A DNA stretch of 64,000 bases from Cranoglanis bouderius (taxonomy: Eukaryota; Chordata; Actinopteri; Siluriformes; Cranoglanididae): positions 2,692,501 to 2,756,500 of the forward strand of contig CM042555.1 of assembly GCA_023630585.1 (NCBI GenBank), given 5' to 3'. The notes under the pieces are model-generated. The model saw only the letters and a list, made by a program, of their open reading frames with translations. It did not search any database and was not told the origin of the DNA. Positions 1-13,671 of this stretch are shown piece by piece. Position 1 is the first letter of the stretch. Each line of letters starts with the position of its first letter. The position numbers and the translations under genes were made by a program.

Positions 1-144
1 ATATAACGGGAAATATTAGATGCATTTGATTATATTCAAGTTATTTTCACTTGCCAAGATGTTATTTATTGCAGCGTTTATCACATCACATCACATCACA
101 CGTCACCCTGCTGTACTATTTACTATAAAAAGTGAGGTACTCAC

Positions 145-1866
145 AGCGTCCCGGCTTCAGCAAGCCTAAGAAGTACTGAAGCACAAACTGCTTCTTGGAG
201 AAGAGTGCATCGTCCTCGTGGTATCCACACAGAGAGCCGACGTCCCCGCTCTCCCACTGCCGCTGGCTGCTAAACAGCCTCTCGATACGCTCCAGACTCA
301 TCAGCGCCTGCGGAGACACAAAAACCCCTTTCACACTCGCGCTTTACCACATTCTAGATCCCGATTGGTCCGAAGATGTTGATTCATTTTCTATAAGAGC
401 AGCTCTGACAGTAATTTGAATCGCACGTTCATGTGGACCCGTTATCGTTTCTATAGTAACACCTTACACAGGGACTTCTACGGTGCATGACTGTTAATAC
501 GGTGAAAGTTTCCGTAAGGAGACGTTTATTTAACATTTATGGAAGGAGTCTTCAGTGTCGGGGCCGTGTAACAGTCAGAGTTAAAACTTGACGCCGTGGG
601 AAAGTCTTCACGCGTTGCGGTTTCTCGATGACGTGACGACGCGGGTTTCTTTTTTATCTTATTAACTTCAAAAGAGAGAGAAATAAAGAGAGAACGATGT
701 TTATAACTGCTATAACATAAGTGAAAACAGGAAACAACTTGCTTCACGGACGCTCGACAACATTAAACGTAACTAGAAACGGATAAAAGTATGACGTGTC
801 GTTTTTTAAATGTAAAAATTGTAGCACGAAAAATTGCGGTCCTGTAAGGAATACGACGTTTCAGGGTGTGCTGTTATAGGAAAATAATCAACCGAGGGTG
901 GTAACAGTGACTCCGCTTCATTACACCAAGCCATTGTTGATTATTTTCTTTATTAGTACGACACAGAGTGTTTTATTCCTTACTTAACAGACTTGTAAAG
1001 CATGCATAGGATAAATAAATAGGAACTAACAAAAAAAATAAATAAGACGGAGCACACTAAACTGATAAACAACGTACCGGAGGAATCAGTTGGATGATCC
1101 CTTGTGGCAGGAAGAAGAGGAACCTGTCTACTTGAATCAGGGTTGTTGTGTTCCAACTTTGGACTGGACTTTAAGAAGAAAACAAACAAACAAAAAAAAA
1201 AGAACATTTAATCAATGAATAGAAAGCTCGGGTCTGTTCTGGTCCATGCTAGTCATCTTAAATAGCAATGTTTTCCCCCTTTATACTGAATATAATTGAA
1301 GAATAGCCATAAAAGCAATTACCGCTTGTTCAAAATGATGAGTTCTAGCATTTTCCATAATATAAAAAATATATCACGACATACTTGTTGCATTTTTGCT
1401 CACCCGAATGTTTCGGCTTCCTGCAGCATCGACGCCACCACGTCTCTTTTACTAGCATTATAACAGAAACCTCGTAGAAGCTCGATGCTGTCCACGAAGA
1501 ATCTCCGGTCCAACTGCGTGAAGACGGAGTCCACCACAAACGTCGCCATAATTCCCAATGAACGAAACTCCACCTCAGTGTACGCACCTGTGTTGAGGCC
1601 CTAAACAGGGAAATATCATACAGTATGGCGATGGATGGATGGATGGTGATAATCAGATGATCGGAGATTTAGCAACATTTACGTGATTACTTTTTTAATT
1701 CGGGAAAAGTTCTAGCAATGGGCCTCATTTATCAAGCTGGATACGAACGGATTTATCCGTAAATCGTTCATATGAGAGTTTGGTAAGAAATTCATGGTAT
1801 TCATCCCATAAATTTGGAAAAATGTTCGTATCCGTACTCGTGCTCCTGAGTGTTATTATTATTATT

Positions 1867-1909
<43 letters not shown>

Positions 1910-4309
1910 TTATATAGTATTAAATATTTTTACTGGCACAGAAGTGAGACAAAATAACTTCCATTTCAGTCTTACAGCCTTTACCCTGAACATTCATTTC
2001 ACGATCCCAGCTGTGCACTGTGACCTTTTATGGAGTTTTGTGGGCGTCACTAAATGCAAATGAGCTGCGTCAGGAAAGTGCTTTGTACTTGACAGGTGAT
2101 CAAAGGTCGCATGCGAATACAAAGGAAATCAGAAACGTTTTCCGGGAATTTTGTAAATTTTAGTTCAGTTTGGGTCCTGCAAACGTTTACACGCAACTTT
2201 ATAATATAAATCGGACCCGATGTTTTTCCTTTTATAGCCAAGATAACTCTGAAATTGCTGTAGAATCTAATTCAGAACAGGAAGAGTAGTTAAACAAATC
2301 AAAACCAAAATCAAACTTGCAAAAGCATAATAGCATAATTAAATATTAAAACCATCCGCAGGACTGTGAAATCAAATATACCTTATACCAATATAACTCA
2401 ATGTTTCATTACCTTTGTGCATATTTGGATGGCCAGTGCTTGTTTATTATTATTTTATTTTTTGTTAAAAGGACACTCATTAAGATTATATTTCAAGATT
2501 ATTAATGATACCATTAATGACTAAAAAGTTATACCACAAACCAATATAAAATCTAAACTGGACCTCAGTCTTTTTGTGTTAATTTTTATTTATTAATTAA
2601 TTTTTTTAAATCATAGCATCTCCTTGAATTCCCTCTTCAAACTGAGCCATGGCTACAGTGGAAAGAAACATCATCTAAGATTTCACAAGGACAAGGTCTC
2701 TCAATACCCTCTATGTTGTATATTTTTCGTATACTTGGTTTTACTCTACGTTTGTACGTGATGAAAGGTAAAGGCAGGTTGTTAAAGATTTCAGCCTTTA
2801 TAAAGTGAAATCGAGCCCATAATGGAGTCCAGATTATTGCTAAAAGGAAGACTGACCAGGTTCTGCACCATCTTGTCCACCAGCATGGCCTGTTTGATCC
2901 TGGGCATAAGCAGGAAGTACTGAGGATCCAGAATGATCATTCCCCTCAGAGTGTCCATCATCGCTGTGGAGAACTTCTTAATAGTATTAATCCTACAAAA
3001 CAACAGCATTTTCCTTAAGACATACCGTACAGCATAACACACACTCTAATTTACCATCAAGGCGACCGGCTCTTTTTATTCGGTACAGCATCTATACTGA
3101 GGGTTTTGTGAACGCCGTTCGTATTTTTAAGTAGCAGATTGTCATTCATGATTTAGTGCTGAATTCTCAATTCTGACTGGTCAGAAGGGTTTCTATAACA
3201 GCAGCTCTGACAGTAAACGTTTATTTAGCATTTTTGGAAGGAGCTTACGCTTAGGAGTTTTTCAGTAACATGACAAGCTGTGGGTTTTTTGCATCTTATT
3301 AACTTCAAGAGAAAGAAAACAGAGAGGCTGGTGAAGGTACACTGCGATAGCATAAGTAATAACAGGAAATAACTTGTCTTGCGGGATGTTCCACGACATT
3401 AAATGTAACTATAAACGGATAAAAGTACGACATTTTGTTCCTTAACAAATGAAAATTGTGACTGAAGACAAATTTCTGTGGTATCGGAAGAATAAAACAC
3501 TTCTCAGTCTGAAGAAGTAAAAGTAACTCCGCTTCATCACACCACTCTGTCGTTGATTATTTTCCCTCGATAACTCAACACAGAGTGTTTTATTTCTTAC
3601 TTGTCCGATTCTAATTTGCATATTTTAGAATTATGTCACCATGTAACTTCTCACGAACGCTCAAAATGGGTTCTCTCTCTCTTGAGAGCATTAGCAATGC
3701 AGCTGAAAAGACTTACGGGATAGACAGAGCGATCTGAGCGCCCATGTCTCCGAGCAGCTCCGAGAAGAACTTGGACTTGTACATTTCTTCAAACAAACAC
3801 CTTTTCTAGATCAGAGAGGAGACAGGATTTGAGCACTGGACAGGAAATCATTGCAACGATGCTCAAAATGTTTTTTAGATAAATACCAGAGACGGGTGAA
3901 GAGGCACCGGCTGCTCTCTCAGGACCTGCAGAAGGTCACGCACGGAGGACACGGATATAGAATTCTGGAAAAGCTTCGACAAAATATTACAGCTCACTCC
4001 CTGCGCGACTGTTCCCAAAGACCTGGTCACAAACACACACACAGTTCACGTGCAAAACGTGAAATAATTAACAGAAATGCACATCAGACACAGACCTAGT
4101 GTGTGTGGTAACAGCGATGGTTTAGTTTCTGGGTAAAATCTAAAAGGGATGAATAATCATCTGGATAATTAGCAACATAAGATGACGTTAGAGTGACACT
4201 CACATGAAGCGTTGTGTTGTGAGACTCGATGCGCCGCTCATGACCTCATTAAACAGAGTTTTAGCCTGCAGGAGATACAGCACATAAACAACTTGTCTGT
4301 TGTGTACTC

Positions 4310-4359
<50 letters not shown>

Positions 4360-5621
4360 TGTGTTCGTATCTGCTTCTGTGTTGCAGGTATGTGCGTGTA
4401 TATCCGTTCCAGGTGTGTGTAGCTGTTGTATGTTTCAGGCCTGTGTACCTGTTGTGTATTTTAGGTTTGTGTGTATGTGTACCTGTCGTGTGTCGCAGGT
4501 GTGCATGTGTACCTGTCGTGTGTCGCAGGTGTGCATGTGTACCTGTCGTGTGTCGCAGGTGTGCATGTGTACCTGTCGTGTGTCGCAGGTGTGCATGTGT
4601 ACCTGTCGTGTGTCGCAGGTGTGCATGTGTACCTGTCGTGTGTCGCAGGTGTGCATGTGTACCTGTCGTGTGTCGCAGGTGTGCATGTGTACCTGTCGTG
4701 TGTCGCAGGTGTGCATGTGTACCTGTCGTGTGTCGCAGGTGTGCATGTGTACCTGTCGTGTGTTCCAGGTGTGCATGTGTACCTGTCGCGTGTTCCAGGT
4801 GTGCATGTGTACCTGTCGCGTGTTCCAGGTGTGCATGTGTACCTGTCGCGTGTTCCAGGTGTGCATGTGTACCTGTCGTGTGTATGTGTACCTGTCGCGT
4901 GTTCCAGGTGTGCATGTGTACCTATTGTGTGTATGTGTACCTGTCGTGTGTTCCAGGTGTGCATGTGTACCTGTCGTGTGCATGTGTACCTGTCGTGTGT
5001 ATGTGTACCTGCTGTGTGTTCCAGGTGTGTATGTGTACCTGCTGTGTGTTCCAGGTGTGTATGTGTACCTGCTGTGTGTTCCAGGTGTGTATGTGTACCT
5101 GCTGTGTGTTCCAGGTGTGTATGTGTACCTGCTGTGTGTTCCAGGTGTGTATGTGTACCTGCTGTGTGTTCCAAATGTGTGTATACCTGTTGTGTGTTCC
5201 AGGTGTGTGTGTAAGGAGCAGTGCTGTTGGTCAGAAGGCGGCGAGTTTGAGGCATTACACACAGGAGGGGCGTGTCAGAGAGCAGAGGCTCCGCCTCATC
5301 TAACCATGTGACCACTGCTGGCGCAGCCTGAGTTAAGGAGATTCAAGGGTAGATATTACAGTGGAAATTTGAATGATGGAAAAAAAAACAAAGCTATCAG
5401 TAAAAATCTGTGTGTATGCGCGTGTGTGTGTTTCCACCTCACCCAGAGTTGTGTAGTAATGGCGTTGACCTGTGGAGGAGTCAGTTGAGGTGTGTACTGG
5501 CTGAAGTTGGACAGGGCGGAAAGCAGGACACTCGAGGACAGTGTGGAGAGAGACTCCGCCCTCAATCCACTCAGTAGGGAACCTAACTTAGGTAAAGTTC
5601 CTGCATCAAACAACTGCCACA

Positions 5622-5690
<69 letters not shown>

Positions 5691-8600
5691 TAGAGGTGTT
5701 ACTAACTTTATAAGGACTTTCCATTGACATGATTATTAATTAGCAGCTAATTAATACTATGCCTAGACTTACACCTCAGCAACTACACAAAAATATTTAG
5801 GATCTTTTATTTTTTCAAATGAAAGCTGTAAAACAGCATATTTTGTGTGAGAACCAAGTGAATGTGGGGACATTTTGTCCTTTTTGGTCCTCAGAAAGGG
5901 CTAAAAACCATGCACACATTCTGCATTTCATTACAAAAGCAACTTACATTGAAGCTGGATGAGATCTTGTCTATGATCACAGCAGCCTGAAAAAACAAAA
6001 ATGAGAATTTTTATAAATTTGATCGACATTCAAAACTCCTGCCAGATTTGTCCTGTTATTTAAAAGAGATATGAAATTAGGGCGGGGCGACAGGACGATT
6101 ATAATACCGTGATCGAGAACGTGATTTTCCGTCTCAATATAATTTTCGGAGATAATGTATGGTATCGTGAAATCTTTTTCTAAAAATAAATAGCATTCAC
6201 AAACTGATGATTTAGTGTGAAACTTTTATAGTGAACCTTAAAAAAATGTAAACGTCATTTAAAATATTTAATATCACAATTTATTAAAATTACTTGAATT
6301 ATTTTTTTCAACCTTTTTCAGTTTAAACTTATTTATATTTGTAGACCTACGTTTTCCATGATATACCTCGCCAGTTTATCAGGTCCATCTACCGCACAGG
6401 TCACCTATGAAGGTGTAGAATTACTGGCCCTGTAGACTGTAGCCCACCTGTTGCTATGCACAATGTATTACCACCCTTCTACCCTGTCTATCAGTGCAAA
6501 TGAACCACCATAGAACAGATATTATTGGGAAGGTGGTTAATTTTCATCTCCTTTGTCACTTCTGTCCTCTTTCTGCTTACCTTATGGCTGTGGAGAGCCA
6601 CATGCTTAACTGATCATGCAATTCTAACCAAACGCTTCCACACACACACACACACCCTTTCAGTTGTTGGCCTTCCACCTGCTTATGTGCCCTCAGGTCT
6701 TGACCCTTAACAGCCCTCATGCGACCTCTGACCTCCCTTAAAATCCTGAATGCATATAAGATTATAACAGCTGGTGAGTGGGAATGAATTCCTTATTGTT
6801 TAGATGTTCTGGAGGAAAGCAATGAGATGAGTGAGAGTTTTCCTAAGTAGAGCATTTCTTGAACTCCAGTTTTTGTTCTGGAACCATTTAGAAGCTGTAG
6901 ATTTGGGGTCATAAACTGTCGAAAGATCTACAGGTGCATCTCAGAAAATTAGGATATTGAGGAAAAGTTATTTTTTTCCCCCCGTAATTTAATTCAAAAA
7001 GTGGAACTTTCATATATTCTAGATTCGTTACACATAAAGTGAAATATTTCAAGCCTTTTTTTGTTTTAATCTTGATGATTACGGCTTACAGCTCATGGAA
7101 ATAAAAAATCCAGTATCTCAAAATATTAGAATAAACAATGTATAATAGAGAAATGTCGACCTTCTGAAAAGTATGTTAATTTATGCACTCGGGACTCCTT
7201 TTGCACGAATTACCGCATCAATGTGGCGTGGCATGGAGGCAATCAGCCTGTGGCACTGCTGAGGTGTTATGGAAGTCCAGGTTGCTTTGATAGCGGCCTT
7301 CGGCTCGTCTGTATCGTCGGGTCTGGTGTCTCTCATCTTCCTCTTGACAAAATTCAGGTCAGGTGAGTCGGCTGGCCAATCAAGCACAGTAATACCATGG
7401 TCAACAAACCAGTTACTAGTAGTTTTGTCACTGTGGGCAGGAGCCAAGTCCTGCTGGAAAAAGAAATCAGCATCTCCATAAAGCTTGTCAGCAGATGGAA
7501 GCATGAAGTGCTCTAAAATCTCCTGGTAGACGCTGCATCGACTCTCGACTCGAGAAAACACAGTGGACCAACACCAGCAGATGACATGGCACCCCAAATC
7601 ATCACTGACTGTGGAAACTTCACACTGGACTTCAAGCAGCTAGGATTCTGTGCCTCTCCACTCTTCCTCCAGACTCTGGGACCTTGATTTCCAAATTAAA
7701 TGCAGAATTTACTTTCATCTGAAAAGAGGACTTTGGACCACCGAGCAACGGTGTTTTGAGTAAAAAGGTGTTTTGAGTTAATTAGCTGATTAGAGTCTTC
7801 TCAGGTCCACATCGCTGCATTATAAATTCTTTATTCGAATATTTTGGAGATACTGGATTTTTCCTGTATCTCATTTCCATGAGCTGTAAGCCGTAATCAT
7901 CAAGATTAAAACAAAAAAAGGCTTGAAATATTTCACTTTATGTGTAATGAATCTAGAATATATGAAAGTTCCACTTTTTGAATTAAATTACAGAAAAAAA
8001 ACGAACATTTCCATGATATTCAGATTTTTTTTTTACTGTATAGTCAATAGTCAGTTCTTAACCTCCTGGCAGATGCAACCAGGTTTTGGGATAAAGCAGA
8101 ATTCATCATGCTGTCAATCTGGACCACCAGTCACTCCACACCACAGCATCAATGACCCACCGAGAAATTTCACAGTGGGTATGAGGGCCTTTTACTTGAT
8201 AGCATGAAATAATTTTAATATTTGTAATTTCTACTTCAGTTGGCCATCAGGCATTTTTCTTCTATCTAATACATCTAGCACAACCTTCATTTTCTGAAAT
8301 TAGATGTTACAGTTAAAAGATTATATTGTGCACAGTATATCAGCTGTTTCTGTATAAGGAGTTGCAGCAAAACTGACTGATTAAATGAGAAAAACTGTCT
8401 GTTTAGGTTTAAATATTGTCGTTACGGGAGTAACGATAGATTGTGACACGATGCAGTCACGTGATCGCGTTTTTTTTTTATTTTTATGGAGAGCCTGCGA
8501 GATCCGACACGCGTTATACATTATATGGTTAAAAAGAGCTCTTCGGTAACTTTTTAACACCACCAAAGGCAGTGGAATTTGGACGGCCATTTTAGTCGAC

Positions 8601-11600
8601 GTTGGAGCTCTATTTCTGCTACGGAGCTCATTACGTTTCAATCGATCATCTTCCGTGGGTCAGCGATTTATTTATTTAATCAAAAATTTTGGGGAGATTT
8701 ATACATTTATTTATTTCTTTTTAAGCTATGGTGAACCTGTAGTACATTTTGTGTACAATATTAATATTACATTTTGATTTGTTTAGTTTTATACAGACAA
8801 ATGCCCAATGTTTTGTATTGTTTATGACTCAGAAATAAAAAAATAGGAGACTTTCCAGTTGTATTTTTTTTTTTCCCCTTCATACAAATTTTGTTCAAAA
8901 TACTCTAAAATCGATACTGCCTTCAAAAATCATGAAGGCAGTATCGTGAATCGAATCGAATCGTGACCGGAGTGTATCGTTACACCCTTAATTGTTGTGA
9001 TGAAAATATATTTCGCACAAGAGCTTTGTTTAAATAATTCACTGTGATTGCCTCATGTTGGTCAATTAACATATAGCTCATCCGATACACGGCCCAAGCC
9101 TTAACCTCCTGGCAGAGGCGGCCAGATTTTGGATTGAAATGTCCTGCCACTCAGCAGAATACATGACACCGTTAGTCTTCACAAGAGCCCATGACCCCAA
9201 CACATAACTCCACATGACTCAGAGTGTCATGTTTTATATGATCCTTTTGGCCAGTCTCCTGGTGAGGGGTGCTAATAGTTCTAGAGTTGACTGTATGACA
9301 CACTGTATGACACTCCATACCTGCGTAGGTGTGAAGGGAACAGAGGTGAGGGCACTGAAGACAGGAACGAGCTGCGATTGGCTGAGCTGCTGCAGAAACT
9401 CCGAACCCAGCAGAGGCAGGATTGGTGCGAGATGGGAGACCTTCTGAGGACTGAGAGCACCAGGAGACTGGAGCTCGGACCCGTTTGAAAACAGCACACC
9501 GGAAATCTGAGAGACGTAGCGCACACAGGACAAATTACAACCACGATAACTAGCATGTGCGTGTTATTCATTTAATTCTCAGTCCTCACCATGTTGCTGG
9601 GAACGCTCATGCGCTGTGTTACGCATGTCCTGATGTTCTCCTGGATCACCGAGAACACGCCGGTGTCCACGTACGCTAGCAGGTCATTCACGTTAGCTTG
9701 GCATGTCAGGGTGGCTAACCTAAAATGCATTAGAATTGATAGCACTTCAAAAGCTAAAACAAAGCCAATTCTCTTTAGAAAGCCAATACATTTTTTCCCA
9801 GTATTTTCCCAGTATTAAGACTGTTCTTCTTGCCTAGACCGCTCAAAAAAACATTAGAGTATCTGACTGAGTGTCGTGTGCAAACCTTCTGAACTGATCT
9901 GCTGTGAGGTTCTTGTATACGCCAATGACACTCTGAGCTACGAACTGCTGCTTCACAGCTCCCAAATCGTTCCTCAGAAGAACACCCAGACCATTCAAGA
10001 CCTTAAAAAACAAAAACAAACAAAAACTATATACTGTGCAAACAAAAAAGGCAGAATGGTTTCATATCATGATCAATAACCAAAACCAAACGGAAACATT
10101 AAACCGCACAATAAAATGTCCAATAGTGTTCTGTTTCAATCCTGGCAGGAAATTTATTTCCAAACACCTTCCTTTTGTATTCGCTCCTTGAGCACCTACT
10201 ACACGTTCATTTTTAATTCATGGCCCGTATACGCTTACGGACGACGAGTTTGCAGACTTGTCCCTCACAAAAGGAACCATCTGACCGGCGATAAACCCTC
10301 GGCCAGAGCCAGGAAGGTTCGGGTGTCGAGTAAAGGTGGCATGGCTGTTACCTGAGCAGGTGAGAGGTGCTGGAAGCTGCGGAACGGCAGGTACGCGATC
10401 AGGTTACCGCAGTCTGGGATGAAGGACGGGCCACCTGCTGTCATGTTGGCCGTGCTGAGAGACTGACTGAACCACAAGCCGAAAGCCTGACGCTGCTCCA
10501 GTGACAGACTGCTGATGGTGCTGTTAATCAGGTTTAATCTGAGGGAAAGATCGATGGACGATAATATCGTGATCATCATTTTGATTTTTCTTTATCGACC
10601 ATCATTTATAGTTCATGTATTTTTTAACCCAATAAACCTTTATTTTATATCCATCCACAAAAAATATATTTCTATTGTCCATAGTCAGTTAGTCGGATTA
10701 GTTTTAAGGATACATTGCTGTTAAGTCACGTTGGAAGACGTCTGTAGTAATCATGATCGATTCGCATATATATCGCAGGATATATGAAAAATTCTATGCA
10801 TACTACATATTTACGATCATACTACATGGTTATTTTGACCTTTATTATAATCACTCCAGCTTGTGGCTGTGCAAGCTGATCATTAGTAGGTCACAAGACT
10901 AAAACAAGTAGGTAAGCTACACCCGTACCCGTGCTAGGAACTCAACAACTTACGACGAACCCCAGAAGCGTCGCTACGTCTACATTTTTCTGGATATAGT
11001 ATATCACCTGGGGTTTTCCTACAGGTCCTCTTACAGTAGGTAAAAGGTGTGAGACACTCCAGTAATAATTCCATTAGCCACCTCCTTGTGTAAAACTAAT
11101 TCAGATTGAATAGGACTTTAGGCACCCTGATTCGTTCATTTATTCTGGAACCTATCTCGGGAACACTGGAATAACCCGGAGGAAACCCACACAGCCCTCC
11201 ATCCCTGTTCATTTAAATGCTTAATGATTCAGTTGTAAAGTAAACTCTGTACCAGGCTACATTACATGGGTTAGCAGTGGCAGCTCAGTGGTTAAGGAAT
11301 TGGACTACTGATCGGAAGGTCGTGAGTTCAAATCCCAGCACCGCAAAGCCGCTACTGTTGGGCCCTTGAGCAAGGCCCTTAACCCTCAATTGCTCAGATG
11401 TATAAATGTAAGTCGCTCTGGATAAGGGTGTCTGCCAAATGCCATAAATGTAAATGTAAATTACAAAGCTTAGTGTGCTGGTGGAAAAACGGGTCACTCA
11501 CTTACACAGCGATATTGGTTTGTAGCGGAGGGAGAAAGCCGATGTCCTCTGGTTTTGCGAGGCTCAGGAGAGGCCCAAGATCAAAAAACAGGGTCTCGTC

Positions 11601-13585
11601 TTGTCTCAGGTGGAGTTGCATCAGGACAGACACCATGGTGTGCAAATAGTCCTCAGTCAGCTACAAGACAGGACACAAAAAGATAAACCGCTCGCACAAA
11701 AAAAGATGCATGTCTGAAGAAAGGAATATAATCTGCACGAGCCAATAAGAAACACTATATAACAATATACATTATGTACAAAAGATAATGTAGAAAAAGG
11801 AGAGAGTAAATACACTGTAAATTCACGCTCTTGTGTATTACAGATAACGAATCACTTGAAACTTGCGCACCATGGTCTTGTAGAAACTAAATTATTTTTG
11901 TATTCCTATGTATACAAGTTATATGGAGGAACGACAGTAAATCCCACTTGACCTGACTTCATTGATACGTCACACCTGCCAGAGTAAAATTAATTCCAGC
12001 TTTCTTCCTATTGTAAAATCTGATTGGCTGAGCCGTGTTCAAAGCCGTTGTAAAATCCTTGACGTACACACACCTGTGACTGCGTTACCTTAATGCAATT
12101 AAATTCTGTATTAATGCTTCAGATTTGAAATCATCGTTCTGTCCATAATATACTGTAAAAAAAAATACCCTGATCTTTGTCTGTCATGTTGCTTAGCAAC
12201 CAAAACTTACTTTGGCTTAACAGACTGCACTGCAAGAACTGGCTGAATGAATTGTTTAGTGCGAATAATGTTAATATTAAATTCAATTATTTATCGAACA
12301 GTGTATTTTTATCATACTGTTGCCATTTCTTTTGCCAGTATTTGGTATATTTATATATTTTATGCCAATATTTGGTCCCTTTAAAGGATAAAATCATGGT
12401 TTATTGGGAAAAATCGTGCTAGTTTAAGCAATCCCCCAAGTAAAAAACAAAAAAACAAAAAACAAAACAATATAAGTATTTAAGTGTGCTATCCTCTATT
12501 TCCTCTATTGTGAAATATGTGAAAAGGGTTCACCTGAAGGTTCTCCTGGTTCCGGTTATAGTAGAGCAACATCAGTCTCATGGTGTTCGTGTCCACTGAA
12601 CTCAGCACTGCTCTCAGATGCGCCAGAGGGATCTGGAAATATTGCTGCAAAAAAGAAGATTGAAAAAGCTAAATCTACTAGAATGAGGTTAAGCATAAAA
12701 AAAAAGCATGATGAGGGATGTACGGTTTACAGTAAACTACGACTGTTCTAACCTTGATGAAAAAAGAGGCATCACTGGAGACATCTCTTCCTGTTTGCAT
12801 CAGGCTGGTGAGAACTTTCTGAAACACACACACACACGCACACACACCTTTGAGTGTGATACTTACACCTGGAAAAAGTGATCAGAGCATCAAATGATAC
12901 CATCTACAATACCGGCGTCGATGTAAAAACAGGTTCAGCAACAATAAACACAGGATATTAGAGTTAAGACTCGGTGTAAACAACAAATCAAATGTCGGTC
13001 GGTTAATGTTACATGTACGAGACGTGAAATGTCCATTAGCAGTGACAGGATGGACATCGTACACCAGGTAGTAACCTTTCTACCTGGATTCAGTTACACC
13101 GGGCAACAGGTCTGACACTAGTAACAGACACTATTGATTAATTAACCCCTAAAATAATCCAGATTAACGATAAAGCACAGGATTTCCTGGAAATAACGCC
13201 ATACATCACATTTACATTTATATAGGTGTACGACAATGCAAAATAAATTTTGCCAATTAATAAAATAATCTAAGATCTAATCTAAATGGTGGTATAGTTT
13301 TCCTGCTGTCTGATAAGGGCAATAAATAAATAAATAAATAAAAACCAACTGTATAACCGTCTTTTTAAATTAAAAAAAAATATTAACATTAAAGATTTTT
13401 TTTAAAAACACTATTTAATTTTTTTTTTTTTTTTTAGGAGTTAAGAAATGTTGACAATTTTCTTTAAAAAAAACAACACAAAAATGAATATATTAATTAT
13501 CTGTTACATTTATTTAAATACTTTCTTCTGCCACATTTTCTACTCACAACTGTATAACTATATAATAATCCACATTTATTTTTTC

Positions 13586-13671
<86 letters not shown>

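Noticed and set aside
4460..5215. CRISPR-like regular repeat array
   Set aside because: Units are contiguous with no unique spacers, and the context is a vertebrate intron; the same holds for 39727-41390 and 60065-60980.
4212..5315. Very long open frames (up to 363 codons) on both strands with CVPVVCRR- or THAHLEHTTG-type repeats
   Set aside because: They are translations of a stop-free 30-bp minisatellite. Only the 5187-5327 part, on the minus strand, is supported as an exon by similarity and phase.
11290..11350. Possible tRNA gene
   Set aside because: The A- and B-box-like motifs belong to a SINE with an L2-type tail, and no cloverleaf with a proper acceptor stem is evident.
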